Shown piece by piece: positions 15,053 through 23,534 of a stretch of DNA of 25,869 bases; position 1 is the stretch's first letter, and each line of letters begins with the position of its first letter. The notes below the pieces were generated by a model that saw only the letters and a list, made by a program, of their open reading frames with translations, was not told the origin of the DNA and ran no database searches. Source of the stretch: a bacterium (lineage in GTDB: Bacteria; UBA9089; CG2-30-40-21; SBAY01); NCBI GenBank assembly GCA_040757115.1, contig JBFLYA010000032.1, positions 1-25,869 on the forward strand, given 5' to 3'. The position numbers and the translations under genes were made by a program.

Positions 15053-16039
15053 ATGAAACTAAATACCAGTGTAAAATATATGGATTATTATATCCCAGAA
15101 AAAACTGTTTCTGTTGATGAAATATTATCGATGAATAAAAACATTTCAATTGATTCTGTTAATAACTATGACGAGTTTGTTCAACAATTTAGAAAACAAA
15201 GTGGACTGGACAGGATTGCTGTTTTAGATTCAAAAGATAATTTGGCTAACATAGCATCTGATATGGTAGATAAGCTTTTTCAAAATACAGACATAAAACC
15301 ATCAGAGATAAAGTATTTAGTCTGCGGAAATCGTGTTTTAATGGATGATAATATCTCTACGATACATTATATACAAAAGAAATTTAATCTTGAAAATGCG
15401 GTTATTTTGCCTATATTTCAAGACTGTGCCTCAACACTAATTGCGATGGGAATATCTGAGAAATTATTAAATAAAAGTGCTAAAGAATATATGCTCGTTT
15501 TAACAGCAAGAAAATGTCCAGATATCAAAGGTAGGTATGTTGGTTTTACGGTAATGGGTGACGGGCTATCACTAGTATTGATTGAAAACAAACCAGGTAG
15601 GATTAACATAACAAACTGGTGTTCATATAATAATGGGGTAAGTAGTTATAGCAAAATGGAAGGTTCGGCTAAGAGTTTAAGTGTAATTAATTTACAGATG
15701 AATATTATCACCAGTGGTGTTTCATTTTTACAAAGGTCTATGAAAAAAATTGATATTATGATGGAAAATATAGATAAAATTATTCATCCAAATACTAATT
15801 ATGATGTATTTCATGAACTTTATAGTAATTTACTAAATATTGAACCAACAAAGTTTTACCTTGACAATATACGAAATGGCGGCCATATTAATGATGTGGA
15901 TCTTGTTAGAAATACTAAGGATTATATATATAAAAACAAATCCCAAAAAAAAAGAATGAATGTGTTAATTTATGGTATAGATCTTGTTCAATCACTTGAT
16001 ATAAATTACCATATCATAACTCTGGAAATCAGTTTATAA
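15053..16039 (+). CDS. KAS III (FabH)-like thiolase-fold enzyme
   Basis: A 328-residue 3-oxoacyl-ACP synthase III relative. The nucleophile is Cys125 in FQDCASTLIAM, His245 lies in KIIHPNTN (the H-P-N context of FabH), and NGGHIND (275-281) stands where FabH has its GN-S/T-SAS loop. His278 or Asn280 would be the third catalytic residue, so a Cys-His-His or Cys-His-Asn arrangement is possible. FabH-like enzymes outside fatty-acid synthesis condense acyl-CoA with malonyl groups or act as acyltransferases joining acyl units to oxygen or nitrogen. It is strongly diverged and in a natural-product setting, so housekeeping FabH activity is unlikely. No ACP gene was seen nearby. The ribosome-binding site AGGAAG is moderate. 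Confidence 0.78.
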   Translation: MKLNTSVKYMDYYIPEKTVSVDEILSMNKNISIDSVNNYDEFVQQFRKQSGLDRIAVLDSKDNLANIASDMVDKLFQNTDIKPSEIKYLVCGNRVLMDDNISTIHYIQKKFNLENAVILPIFQDCASTLIAMGISEKLLNKSAKEYMLVLTARKCPDIKGRYVGFTVMGDGLSLVLIENKPGRINITNWCSYNNGVSSYSKMEGSAKSLSVINLQMNIITSGVSFLQRSMKKIDIMMENIDKIIHPNTNYDVFHELYSNLLNIEPTKFYLDNIRNGGHINDVDLVRNTKDYIYKNKSQKKRMNVLIYGIDLVQSLDINYHIITLEISL

Positions 16040-16073
16040 GGTAACTGCAAAAATCTAATAAGGAGGATATGAT

Positions 16074-16736
16074 ATGAACATGTTTAAAAAATTAGTTGAT
16101 TTTTATCTTCAACAAGATGAAGTAGAAGTATTATTAAGGCACTGTGACGTTGAAGAAATAATATTTTTTGTTTTAGGTCCTAATGGAACACATATAAATA
16201 TGGCAGCTAATGAATGGGCAAAAAAAATAAATGTTTTTAATAAATCAGTTTTTCATTTTGTAGAAACACTAGAAATAGCTGTATTAAAGGCAAAAGAAGT
16301 AGTTGATGTCCATAGACTTCCTATTTTTGTAACGTGTGCCGTTTATGATAAATTAAACAAACTATTTTTTGGAAATCCTGATTGTTACTTTTTTCTACAT
16401 CACCATTACATGCGATTAGATAATATACAGCTATCTGCTAGAAAAAAGGTTGATATTATACCACCAGAATGGATAATCGCATCTCACCCGTCACCAAAAT
16501 TTCTAGTTACCCACCTACCAAATAGAATCATAGAAACCTCATCAAATTCAAAGGCAGCAATACTATGTGCCGAAGGGAAAGTCGATTGCTGTATTACAAA
16601 CGAGACATCAAAAAATCTCTATAACTTGGAGACGATTTTTCATTTTGGGAAGCCAATATTACCATTTTATTTTTCAACCACATTATCTGGCATAAAGATT
16701 CTTAAAAAAATAAAGGCTCTGCAAAAAAAATCATGA
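16074..16736 (+). CDS. BacA-like (prephenate decarboxylase/dehydratase-family) protein
   Basis: A 220-residue protein resembling BacA, AerD and SalX, the non-aromatising prephenate decarboxylases, which share the prephenate dehydratase fold. The N-terminal glycine motif is FVLGPNGTHINMAA (BacA: LGPEGTSSEYAA). Downstream come ASHPSPKFLV (BacA: VSHPSPINLI), then SNSKAAILCAEGKVD and CCITNETSKNLYNL (BacA: NSTSQAARKVKEG, ALTNELARQKYGL). The length is close to BacA's 204 residues. BacA turns prephenate into dihydro-4-hydroxyphenylpyruvate without forming an aromatic ring. Together with the BacB-like cupin at the head of the cluster, this suggests a prephenate-derived building block. The BacA comparisons are from memory, so the family call is likely and the exact reaction inferred. 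AGGAGG (16061-16066) fixes the ATG at 16074. Confidence 0.68.
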   Translation: MNMFKKLVDFYLQQDEVEVLLRHCDVEEIIFFVLGPNGTHINMAANEWAKKINVFNKSVFHFVETLEIAVLKAKEVVDVHRLPIFVTCAVYDKLNKLFFGNPDCYFFLHHHYMRLDNIQLSARKKVDIIPPEWIIASHPSPKFLVTHLPNRIIETSSNSKAAILCAEGKVDCCITNETSKNLYNLETIFHFGKPILPFYFSTTLSGIKILKKIKALQKKS

Positions 16737-16777
16737 TTTTCTGGGGAGCAGATGCTATTATACTGAGGGAATAAATT

Positions 16778-18353
16778 ATGAATAGGTTGGATGAAATAAT
16801 TAATATCAGAAAAGAGTCTAATGAAATAGCTATTATCCATAAGAATAAATTTATTAGCTATAAAGAGTTATTTATTTATGCATCTAATTTAAGTAATATC
16901 ATATGTGAGAATAAAACTGGAGTATCCCCAAATATAGTTATTTATCTTGAAAAATCAATAGAATATATTATCAGTATTTTCGGCATATTAAAGTCTGGGG
17001 CTACTTATATACCAATAGATTATCAAATTCCGCTTGAGCGTTTGAACTATATTATTAAGAACTGTAATTCATCCTTTATCATTACTAATAGCAATGGAGT
17101 TAAAAAGTTAAGAAATCAAATATATAGTAATATGAAATTTATTATTATTGATGATTTCAAGAATGATACACAACCAGAATTAAATAATAATCCAAATTTA
17201 ATTTATTGGTATAACAAGGACAAAAAAGATTATTTCGATAATAAAAACTACAATGCGGAGATTGCCTATATAATTTACACTTCTGGTTCAACGGGACATC
17301 CGAAAGGAGTAATGATAAAAAATGAAAGTGTAGTAGCTTTTATTTTATCTATAATAGAATTAGTTTCTTATAATAGTGAGACACGATATTTAAATGTTTC
17401 TCCATTACATTTTGATGCTTCAGTTGTTGATATTTTTTGCACATTATATGCTGGTGGAACTCTTATTTTAATGGATAATTTTGTTTTACCAAATAGTCTC
17501 TTAGCAACTATGCAAGATCAAAGGATTACTGATACTCTTTTAGTGTCCTCAATTCTTAAATTACTCACTAGCAGATACAGTAAGTTGGAATCATTTGACT
17601 TAACCCATTTAAAAACTATTTGGTATGGAGCTGAGTCATGTCCAGTGAAAGTAATAAAGGAAATCAAGAAAAAACTACCAAATATTAGATTTATACATGG
17701 ATATGGGCCTACAGAGGCCACTCATACCACAACTTTATATATTTTTGATGAAATTGATAATAATTAATGAAGACTTTATGCCTATAGGAAAACCATTACC
17801 AAATGTAGAAGTATTTGCTCTTAATGATGTTGGAAATGAAATCATGCCTGGAGAAGTTGGAGAGTTGTATATTGGAGGTGTTCAACTATTTGCAGGTTAT
17901 TGTAATGATATTCAAAAAACAGAATCAGTAATAGTAAATAAGATTTTAGAGAAGAAGGGCAGATTTTACAAGACAGGTGATTATGTAACTATTGATAGTG
18001 AGGGCAATTATATTTTTAAAGGTAGAAAAGATGATATGATTAAAATTGCTGGACAACTAATATATTTAAAAGAAATTGAGAAAGTTTTGTTGTCATATAA
18101 CAAAATAATAGATTCATTTGTATATCATATTGATGATGAATTATTTAATTCCAAAATTATTGCTTTTATTGTAAGTCAATCAACTGATGCCATTCTTGAA
18201 TCAGAATTAATCAATTATCTAACAAATAAACTACCTAAATACATGATTCCAGCAAAATTTCATTTTTTAAATGCTGAAGAAATCCCTAAATCATCTACTG
18301 GTAAAATTGATAGACAATCCCTTATCGATTTAGCAAAACAAATAATTAATTAG
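16778..18353 (+). pseudogene. Stand-alone NRPS-type adenylation enzyme, split by one frameshift
   Basis: Two overlapping frames together encode one adenylation domain of about 525 residues that activates a carboxylate, probably an amino acid, with ATP. Frame one (16778-17767) carries A3 YTSGSTGHPKG (168-178), A4 HFDASV with Asp213 (the residue that contacts the alpha-amino group in NRPS domains), and A5 GYGPTE (308-313). It stops at TAA 17765. The second frame carries IGKPLPNV, A7 YKTGD, A8 GRKDDMIKIAG and A10 PKSSTGKIDR with the catalytic Lys, ending at 18353. One extra T near 17764-17765 explains the break: its removal gives DNNNEDFMPIGKP. No condensation or carrier domain is present. It could be a recent mutation or a sequencing error. 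It ends nine bases before the HemN-like gene. Confidence 0.85.
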
Positions 18354-18362
18354 GAGGCAATA

Positions 18363-18656
18363 ATGGACTTAGAACAATTTTTTGAAGTGAATAAAAGAGT
18401 TAATTTAACCTGGTTTTATCCAAAGATATGTAAGTTTCAAGATCAAAAAGAAGAAGATTCCGTTTTTTTTCAATTTTTAGAAACTGATAAACCCAAAGCT
18501 CCTTTTCTTTTATATATACATATACCATTTTGCGAATCTTTTTGTGCTTACTGCGCTTGCTTTAAAGAAAATGTTTATAAATATAGTAGAGAAGAAAGAG
18601 TCCAATTTGTTAATGCAATGATTAAAGAATTACAAAAATATGCAAGCACTCCTTGA
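18363..18656 (+). pseudogene. HemN-type radical SAM protein, truncated by an insertion
   Basis: The first 95 or so residues of a HemN/HemW-like radical SAM enzyme. YIHIPFCESFCAYCACF holds Cys57, Cys61, Cys64 and Cys66, the CX3CX2CXC form typical of coproporphyrinogen-oxidase-like enzymes, followed by the helix FVNAMIKELQKYA. Full-length relatives have 370-450 residues. The reading runs into transposase-derived sequence from about 18650 and stops at TGA 18654-18656. AGGAGG precedes the ATG, nine bases after the adenylation gene, so it was part of the cluster operon. HemN-like enzymes in secondary metabolism perform methylations or cyclopropanations (for example in the jawsamycin and CC-1065 pathways). 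The reaction here is lost and cannot be told. Confidence 0.83.
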
Positions 18657-18674
18657 TTGTCATTCTACCGCTAA

Positions 18675-19343
18675 AGAGAAGAAAGAGGGGGGATAAAGGA
18701 TTTATTCAGGCAACGGTTTGAAGAAGGATTAAAGAATATCCAGGCAGGTCTTTGTAAAAGGAATGGCACCAAGAAATATGAAAAGGTTATTGAAAGAATA
18801 GGACGGTTGAAAGAGAAGTTCAAGCAGGTAGCCCATTATTATGAGATTAGTATTGAGACAGATAGTAAGATGAAGAAGATTGTTGCCATTAGCTGGTATG
18901 AAAAGGAAAGAGAAGGTAATGAGGGTGTGTATTGTATACGAACCAACATAAATGGTTTCAATGAGCAAGAGATGTGGAATATTTGGACAATGCTTACCGA
19001 TGTAGAGGATGCTTTTAGATGTATGAAATCTGAATTGGGGTTAAGACCTGTCAATCACCAGAGAGAAGATAGAGTAGATGGGCATCTTTTTATTACGGTT
19101 CTTGCTTATCATATTGGACACACTATTCGTTTTAAATTACGTCAACAGGGCACACATTATAATGGGGCAACTATTCGTCAGTTATTGTCTACCCATGTAA
19201 GGATACCTACAACGATGAAGAGAAAAGATGGTAAGTTAATTCAGATAAGGAAGTCTTCAGTATCTGAATTATCTCACAAAGAAATCTACGAGGCTTTAAA
19301 TTTATCTTATCAACTGGGTAAAACTATTAAATTGATTTTGTGA
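18675..19343 (+). pseudogene. C-terminal half of an IS1634-family (IS4 superfamily) transposase
   Basis: An open frame of about 222 residues with no genuine start: FRQRFEEGLKNIQAGL, then KYEKVIERIGRLKEKF, GVYCIRTNINGF and the DDE-superfamily end MLTDVEDAFRCMKSELGLRP. In the last of these, the Glu in the D-x-E-x-A-F-R-x-M-K stretch corresponds to the YREK-type region. Then follow HLFITVLAYHIGHTIRFKL and a C-terminal SVSELSHKEIYEALN. These are features of IS1634-like elements. The N-terminal half is missing, so the element cannot move by itself. It lies where the HemN-like gene is broken. The TTG at 18807 is an arbitrary start inside the fragment. Confidence 0.8.
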
Positions 19344-19425
19344 GCATACAAACTATAGTGTCAAAACTCAATTTCTCTATTCTGTAACCTATTGATAATA
19401 CAAGACTTATTTTTTGAAAGTATGA

Positions 19426-19560
19426 AGTTGGGTTAAAGATAATAAAGGTGCTAAAAAATGGATTCAAAGGACCCCACTGATGGCTGTGGGGAAGACTGAC
19501 CATAGATGGACTCTTTTAGAGTTAGTGACTTATAAAATACCACCTGTTTCTCGTTGTTAA
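19426..19560 (+). pseudogene. C-terminal tail of another transposase
   Basis: A 44-residue open stretch: KKWIQRTPLMAVGKTDHRW, then TLLELVTYKIPPVSRC and a stop. The R-T-P-x-M-A-x-G-x-T-D-H-x-W pattern is a familiar end of transposase or transposase-like proteins of several IS groups. It has no start codon. It shows that more than one element entered this 1.1-kb insertion. Confidence 0.5.
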
Positions 19561-19806
19561 TTGTATTAGGACACGGAGGGAAATTGGAACTTGGAATTTA
19601 TTTGAGATTTGGTGCTTGAAATTTGGAATTTTTGCATTGAAGTACATCTGTTTCTTCAAATGGCTAAAGTGTTACAATTTTCCCCATTTTCCCACAGAAA
19701 GTGGGAGAGGTAAACCAAATTTTCATAACTATGTGAAAAATAGAGACTTAAAAGAAATTTGAATAAAAATTTTTGACAATACCAAAAATATAAAAGGGTA
19801 ATTTGT
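19561..19806. other. Word-repeat spacer before the second half of the cluster
   Basis: The sequence around 19575-19640 repeats variants of 'ggaatttgg' and 'gaaatttgg'. A 6-bp hairpin, TCCCAC...GTGGGA, lies at 19690-19706. No gene is visible. The last 60 bases should carry the ribosome-binding region of the synthase gene (only GGG at about 19795 is visible). Confidence 0.5.
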
Positions 19807-21189
19807 ATGATTCAAGAATTATTTAACAATTCATTTATCGTTTCAACCAGAAAACTAACAATTCAAAGATTTAAAAACTGGATGTGTAAAAAAAATGGCT
19901 ATTACATTACTGTTTTTAATGAGGCATTAGTATCTCAAATTAAAAAAAATGATTTATATATTAATTTTGATACAATGCAAATCATGAGCAAAGAAAAAAA
20001 TCAATATGGACTAAGGATCGATGGGAATGTTTTATTATTGAGTAATAATGAAATGAATACTAGAGATCTTTATTATATTTATGATAAAAATGCTAATTTA
20101 TTTATAATATTTAATAATTTACTTTTGGCAAAAGAAATTTTATTGAAATCCGGACTGTCTTTAGAATATGATTATAATAAAATTTATGAGAATGGAAGTT
20201 ATTTTAAGCATATACAATTGCTTGAACATTCCGAAGTGATAACAATTAACAATCAAAACGGAACAATAACATTAACCAAAACAAAATTAGAAGATGTGTT
20301 AATTCAAATTAAAGTTAATAATCTATATACCATAGAAGCTGTTAATCAAAAATTATTAAATATATTAATTGAAACTACAGAAATACTAACCCGAAATTAT
20401 GATAATGTTTCAATTCTTTTATCCGGAGGTTTGGATTCTGCAACTATTGCCTATATTTTAAAAAAATTGAATAAGAATGTAACAGCATATACAGTAGGTA
20501 CAGAGTGGGATAATGAATATGAAGATGCAGCAAAGATTGCTAAGTATATTAATATAAACCTTAACAAAATATTTCTATCCAAAGAAGAGATGTTAAGAGA
20601 AATCCCTTATATTATTGCTTTTTTAGGGTTTAACAATGATGAGAACATAGAAATTTCATTAGTTCCGCAGTGTCTATTTAGAAAAATCAGCGAGCTCTAT
20701 CCAGATCGAAAAATACTTTTTGCCACCGGTTTTGGTGCTGATCTCATTAATGCCGGTATTTATCATGAATTTAATGATTATGATGCATTAAAGGAGCAAT
20801 TAATTCAAGTATTATATAAGACTAGAATGAGTAATGAGTTATATAGTAATTTGTTTTTCAACAATAACAGTTATTTTCCTAATATAAATGTTGTGCATCC
20901 GTTTTGGAATATTGAGGTTATAAAGGAATCTTTAAGGATTCCAACTGAATTTAAAATACAAAACAATATTGGCAAATACTTCTTTAGAAAAATGATGGAA
21001 GAGCATTTGGGGAAAGAAAATGCTTGGAGGTCTAAACAGGCTATACATCAGGGGACAGGTATAAGTGCAAATTTGAAAACAATAATATTAGATAAGAATG
21101 AAATTTTACAGAATGATGATTATAAATTATATTATAAGGACTTACATAAAAAACTATTTTTTGAAAATGATTTTTCACTGTTAAAATAG
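19807..21189 (+). CDS. Asparagine-synthase/beta-lactam-synthetase-like ATP-dependent amide-forming enzyme
   Basis: A 460-residue member of the asparagine synthetase B family. The C-terminal synthetase domain has the PP-loop SGGLDS (206-211) and downstream ATGFGADLINAG, the counterpart of the family's SGxGADE stretch, then FFRKMMEE and a C-terminal AWRSKQAIHQGTG. The N-terminal domain does not begin with the catalytic Cys2 (it starts MIQELFNN), so glutamine hydrolysis is not expected. This combination is that of beta-lactam synthetase, carbapenam synthetase and lasso-peptide cyclases, which adenylate a carboxylate and close an amide ring. A similar cyclisation, or ammonia-dependent amidation, is inferred here. 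The ribosome-binding site is weak. It is intact and lies just after the insertion, 22 bases before the next gene. Confidence 0.82.
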   Translation: MIQELFNNSFIVSTRKLTIQRFKNWMCKKNGYYITVFNEALVSQIKKNDLYINFDTMQIMSKEKNQYGLRIDGNVLLLSNNEMNTRDLYYIYDKNANLFIIFNNLLLAKEILLKSGLSLEYDYNKIYENGSYFKHIQLLEHSEVITINNQNGTITLTKTKLEDVLIQIKVNNLYTIEAVNQKLLNILIETTEILTRNYDNVSILLSGGLDSATIAYILKKLNKNVTAYTVGTEWDNEYEDAAKIAKYININLNKIFLSKEEMLREIPYIIAFLGFNNDENIEISLVPQCLFRKISELYPDRKILFATGFGADLINAGIYHEFNDYDALKEQLIQVLYKTRMSNELYSNLFFNNNSYFPNINVVHPFWNIEVIKESLRIPTEFKIQNNIGKYFFRKMMEEHLGKENAWRSKQAIHQGTGISANLKTIILDKNEILQNDDYKLYYKDLHKKLFFENDFSLLK

Positions 21190-21211
21190 TTATAAAAAGT
21201 GGATTATAAAA

Positions 21212-22207
21212 ATGAAAAACTGTATTTATTTTAATATTGCTGATTATGATATATGCAAATCCAGTTATACGATTGAACCTGTTTTTCAGAATTATCTTAA
21301 GACTAAAATAGATTATATATTATCAAATAATCCTGTTAATAGCATAAAATCGGATGATATTCCTTCGGATTTCTTTAAAATTATCACACATAGGGAATTT
21401 AATTGCCAGTTAGCAAATAAAATAGTACAATGGAAAGAGACGGTAGTTCGTGAGGCTGGGATGTACGTGTCAAAAAATGAACCTATAAAAATTTATTTTG
21501 CATTAGGCGGCGGATATAAAGCTTCACTCGATGTACTTAATTTTAATACATTGAATTATTCTATTGGTCTGGGGGAATTGCTCGTTATTTATCAAATTAA
21601 AAAACTGGATGAAAAGATAAAACAAATATATAAACCAGGTATTACATTCAATATCGTAATAGATAATGGCGTTGCTAATTATGTGAATAACATACCCCGA
21701 GAGAAAACATTACACTACTGTAATTTGTTAAAAAAATTAATTGTAAAATTAAGAATGGATCATTGTATTAATCTTATAATTCAAACTGAAAATCTGAATT
21801 GGGATGAAAATATCAAAAAAATAAGTTATACTCCATTAAAATTAAAAGAAATCTCTGAAAGGCAACATGCTAATGTTATGCGATTTTTGGGTAGGAAATG
21901 TACATATGAGGAAGCATTAATGCTACAGAATAAGTATAATGCCTGCATGTTAATTTCCGGGCAAATAATAAAACAGGCTAGAGAAAACGATTTATGGTTT
22001 CTGCAATACAGCAACAACGGCGAGTTAACTTTCAGATCATTTCCTGGTGGAGTGTGTAGAATACAAGTGGGTGATATTGCATTGGTGAATAATCATAAAG
22101 TAATCCCATTTTCACTTTCAACTGAAAATATAAAGAATTATAATCCTTTTTGCTATAAAATTAATTTTGAAAACTTTTTCAAATTAATGCATATCATGAA
22201 TATCTGA
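21212..22207 (+). CDS. Possible isonitrile synthase of the PvcA/DIT1 family
   Basis: A 331-residue protein that I place tentatively with PvcA/IsnA/DIT1. The central part matches PvcA from memory in order and spacing: NEPIKIYFALGGGYKAS (PvcA: GEPIHLVLPAFPAKSP), SIGLGELLVIYQI (PDLGEELALQFL), KQIYKPGITFNIVIDNGV (GALYPPGARLTICSDGRV). The C-terminal SFPGGVCRIQVGDIAL, then HKVIPFS, may correspond to the last sheet. PvcA-type enzymes convert the amine of Tyr or Trp to an isonitrile with carbon from ribulose-5-phosphate. A tyrosine-like substrate would fit the BacA/BacB-like genes. No Fe(II)/2-oxoglutarate partner (PvcB) is visible. The key PvcA motif FPxKSP is altered, so this could be a related enzyme with other chemistry. 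Confidence 0.45.
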   Translation: MKNCIYFNIADYDICKSSYTIEPVFQNYLKTKIDYILSNNPVNSIKSDDIPSDFFKIITHREFNCQLANKIVQWKETVVREAGMYVSKNEPIKIYFALGGGYKASLDVLNFNTLNYSIGLGELLVIYQIKKLDEKIKQIYKPGITFNIVIDNGVANYVNNIPREKTLHYCNLLKKLIVKLRMDHCINLIIQTENLNWDENIKKISYTPLKLKEISERQHANVMRFLGRKCTYEEALMLQNKYNACMLISGQIIKQARENDLWFLQYSNNGELTFRSFPGGVCRIQVGDIALVNNHKVIPFSLSTENIKNYNPFCYKINFENFFKLMHIMNI

Positions 22208-22220
22208 AAGCTATAGTCAT

Positions 22221-22688
22221 ATGGTAGAACTATTATTAAGCGAATTAATTAAAAAAGGATATGATTTTTATACAGGAGTACCTTGTTCATTACTCATCTC
22301 CTTTTTTAATTATATCTACGCGAATCCCAGTAAACTTACATATGTTAGTGGATTAAGAGAGGATACAGCAGTGGGTATATCAGCAGGTGCTTATTTAGCA
22401 GGGAAAAAACCTGCAATTTTAATGCAAAATTCGGGATTTGGTTCATCCATTAATGCAATCACCTCATTATTATTACCTTATGATATACCAGTCTTTTTTA
22501 TCATCGGATACAGAGGATATCAAGGTAAGGATACGGAAGAGAATAAAGGTATGGGAGCATTAACCGAGAAATTATTAGCTGATTTGGATATTCCCTATTT
22601 ATTTTTACAAAAGAGTTCAGTTAATGAAATAATGGATTTTCTTATTGTTAATTCAAGTAAGAGCAGGGCATTATTAATTACAGAGTAA
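22221..22688 (+). CDS. Phosphonopyruvate/sulfopyruvate decarboxylase-like, thiamine-binding alpha part
   Basis: A 155-residue PYR-type domain of a thiamine-diphosphate enzyme of the phosphonopyruvate decarboxylase (Ppd, Fom2) and sulfopyruvate decarboxylase (ComD) group. FYTGVPCSLL, then LREDTAVGISAGAYLAGK with Glu47 (expected to activate the cofactor), and LMQNSGFGSSINAI are characteristic. The domain ends naturally in ALLITE and stop, as in two-subunit members. The PP half that binds the diphosphate is found 2.9 kb downstream (25625-25765), beyond an inserted IS66 element; RBS and GTG start are intact there. No phosphoenolpyruvate mutase is in the window, so phosphonate chemistry is not shown; the substrate may be another 2-oxo acid. 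It starts 13 bases after the previous gene, with a weak ribosome-binding site. Confidence 0.82.
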   Translation: MVELLLSELIKKGYDFYTGVPCSLLISFFNYIYANPSKLTYVSGLREDTAVGISAGAYLAGKKPAILMQNSGFGSSINAITSLLLPYDIPVFFIIGYRGYQGKDTEENKGMGALTEKLLADLDIPYLFLQKSSVNEIMDFLIVNSSKSRALLITE

Positions 22689-22864
22689 CAACTCAGCTTT
22701 GGTTAAAGTGATGGTAAATTTCTTCTTAATTTTTTTCTCAAAAATGCCGATAAATATAATAGAATGGGAAATAAATACCCGAAGAAAACAAAAACAAAAG
22801 AATCACTGTACTTGGATTGCAAAATAGTTAAAGAGATGGAATTAAAGATAGAAAGACAAGAGCA

Positions 22865-23345
22865 TTGATAGAGAAATTAGAGAAGGATATAAAAGCCTTA
22901 CAAAACAGACTTTCCTTAGACAGCCGTAATAGTCACAAACCCCCATCTTTTGATGGATTTAAGAAGAAGGTCATTAAAGGTTTGCGTAAACTCATGGGAA
23001 GAAATTCGGGTGAACAACCTGACTATAGGGGAGAAACATTAAAGATGGTAGATAACCACCGAAGGATAATTAGACATGGTGTAGAGAGATGCAAGGGGTG
23101 TCAAAGAGATATACAAGATGCAAAGCCAATAGATATAAAGAAAAGACAGGTTTTTAGATATACCTCTAGAGGGTATAGAAGTAATTGAGCATCAAGCGGA
23201 GGTAAAGAGAGGTAATAATTGTGGAGTAGTAAATGAAGCAAATTTTTCAGAAGATGAAAATACCCTATCCAGTACGGGAAGAGGCTAAAATCATTAGCGG
23301 TTTATTTTATTAATTGTAATTTTGGTCAATAATTTTCCCTTAATT
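22865..23345 (+). pseudogene. IS66 transposase, N-terminal part with frameshifts
   Basis: The segment MIEKLEKDIKALQNRLSL, then RNSHKPPSFDGFKKK, is the coiled-coil and 'SKPPSSDG' head of IS66 TnpC. It is followed by NSGEQPDYRGETLKMVDNH, and GVERCKGCQRDI of the zinc-finger region. The frame breaks in a T-run near 23151-23158; the correct continuation (DIPLEGIEVIEHQAEVKR) is in another frame. A second shift follows before YGKRLKSLAVYFINCNFG, after which similarity ends near 23345. The Cys-rich finger (CxGC...NNC) has lost cysteines. It is inactive. Confidence 0.88.
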
Positions 23346-23534
23346 TTGAGGAATAAATTGGCCTAAAAAAGACAGTTAAGAGAGGGGGTAAGTAGGATTA
23401 AATAATCCTGAGAGGGTGATATTTAAAGGAATATTTTGGTCTATTTTGGGATTTTGGCAAGCAAAGGGGAGGGAGGAGTTGCCAGAGCTGGTCTTCTGGC
23501 AAATCCTGGGGTTGGATATAGAGATGAGTTATTT

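Noticed and set aside
17756-17774. Programmed frameshift in the adenylation gene
   Set aside because: No slippery heptamer or downstream stem is visible; a single inserted T is simpler.
10963-18353. Thiotemplate (NRPS/PKS) assembly line
   Set aside because: There is no condensation, ketosynthase I/II or carrier-protein domain with a DSL-type serine; the adenylation enzyme stands alone.
4749-19577. Recurring nonamer GGACACGGA (about 4749, 5116, 19569)
   Set aside because: Three short matches in 26 kb, with different flanks and positions; not enough to call a motif.
22221-22688. Evidence for a phosphonate pathway
   Set aside because: The decarboxylase family fits, but no phosphoenolpyruvate mutase or other phosphonate gene is in the window, so the substrate cannot be claimed.
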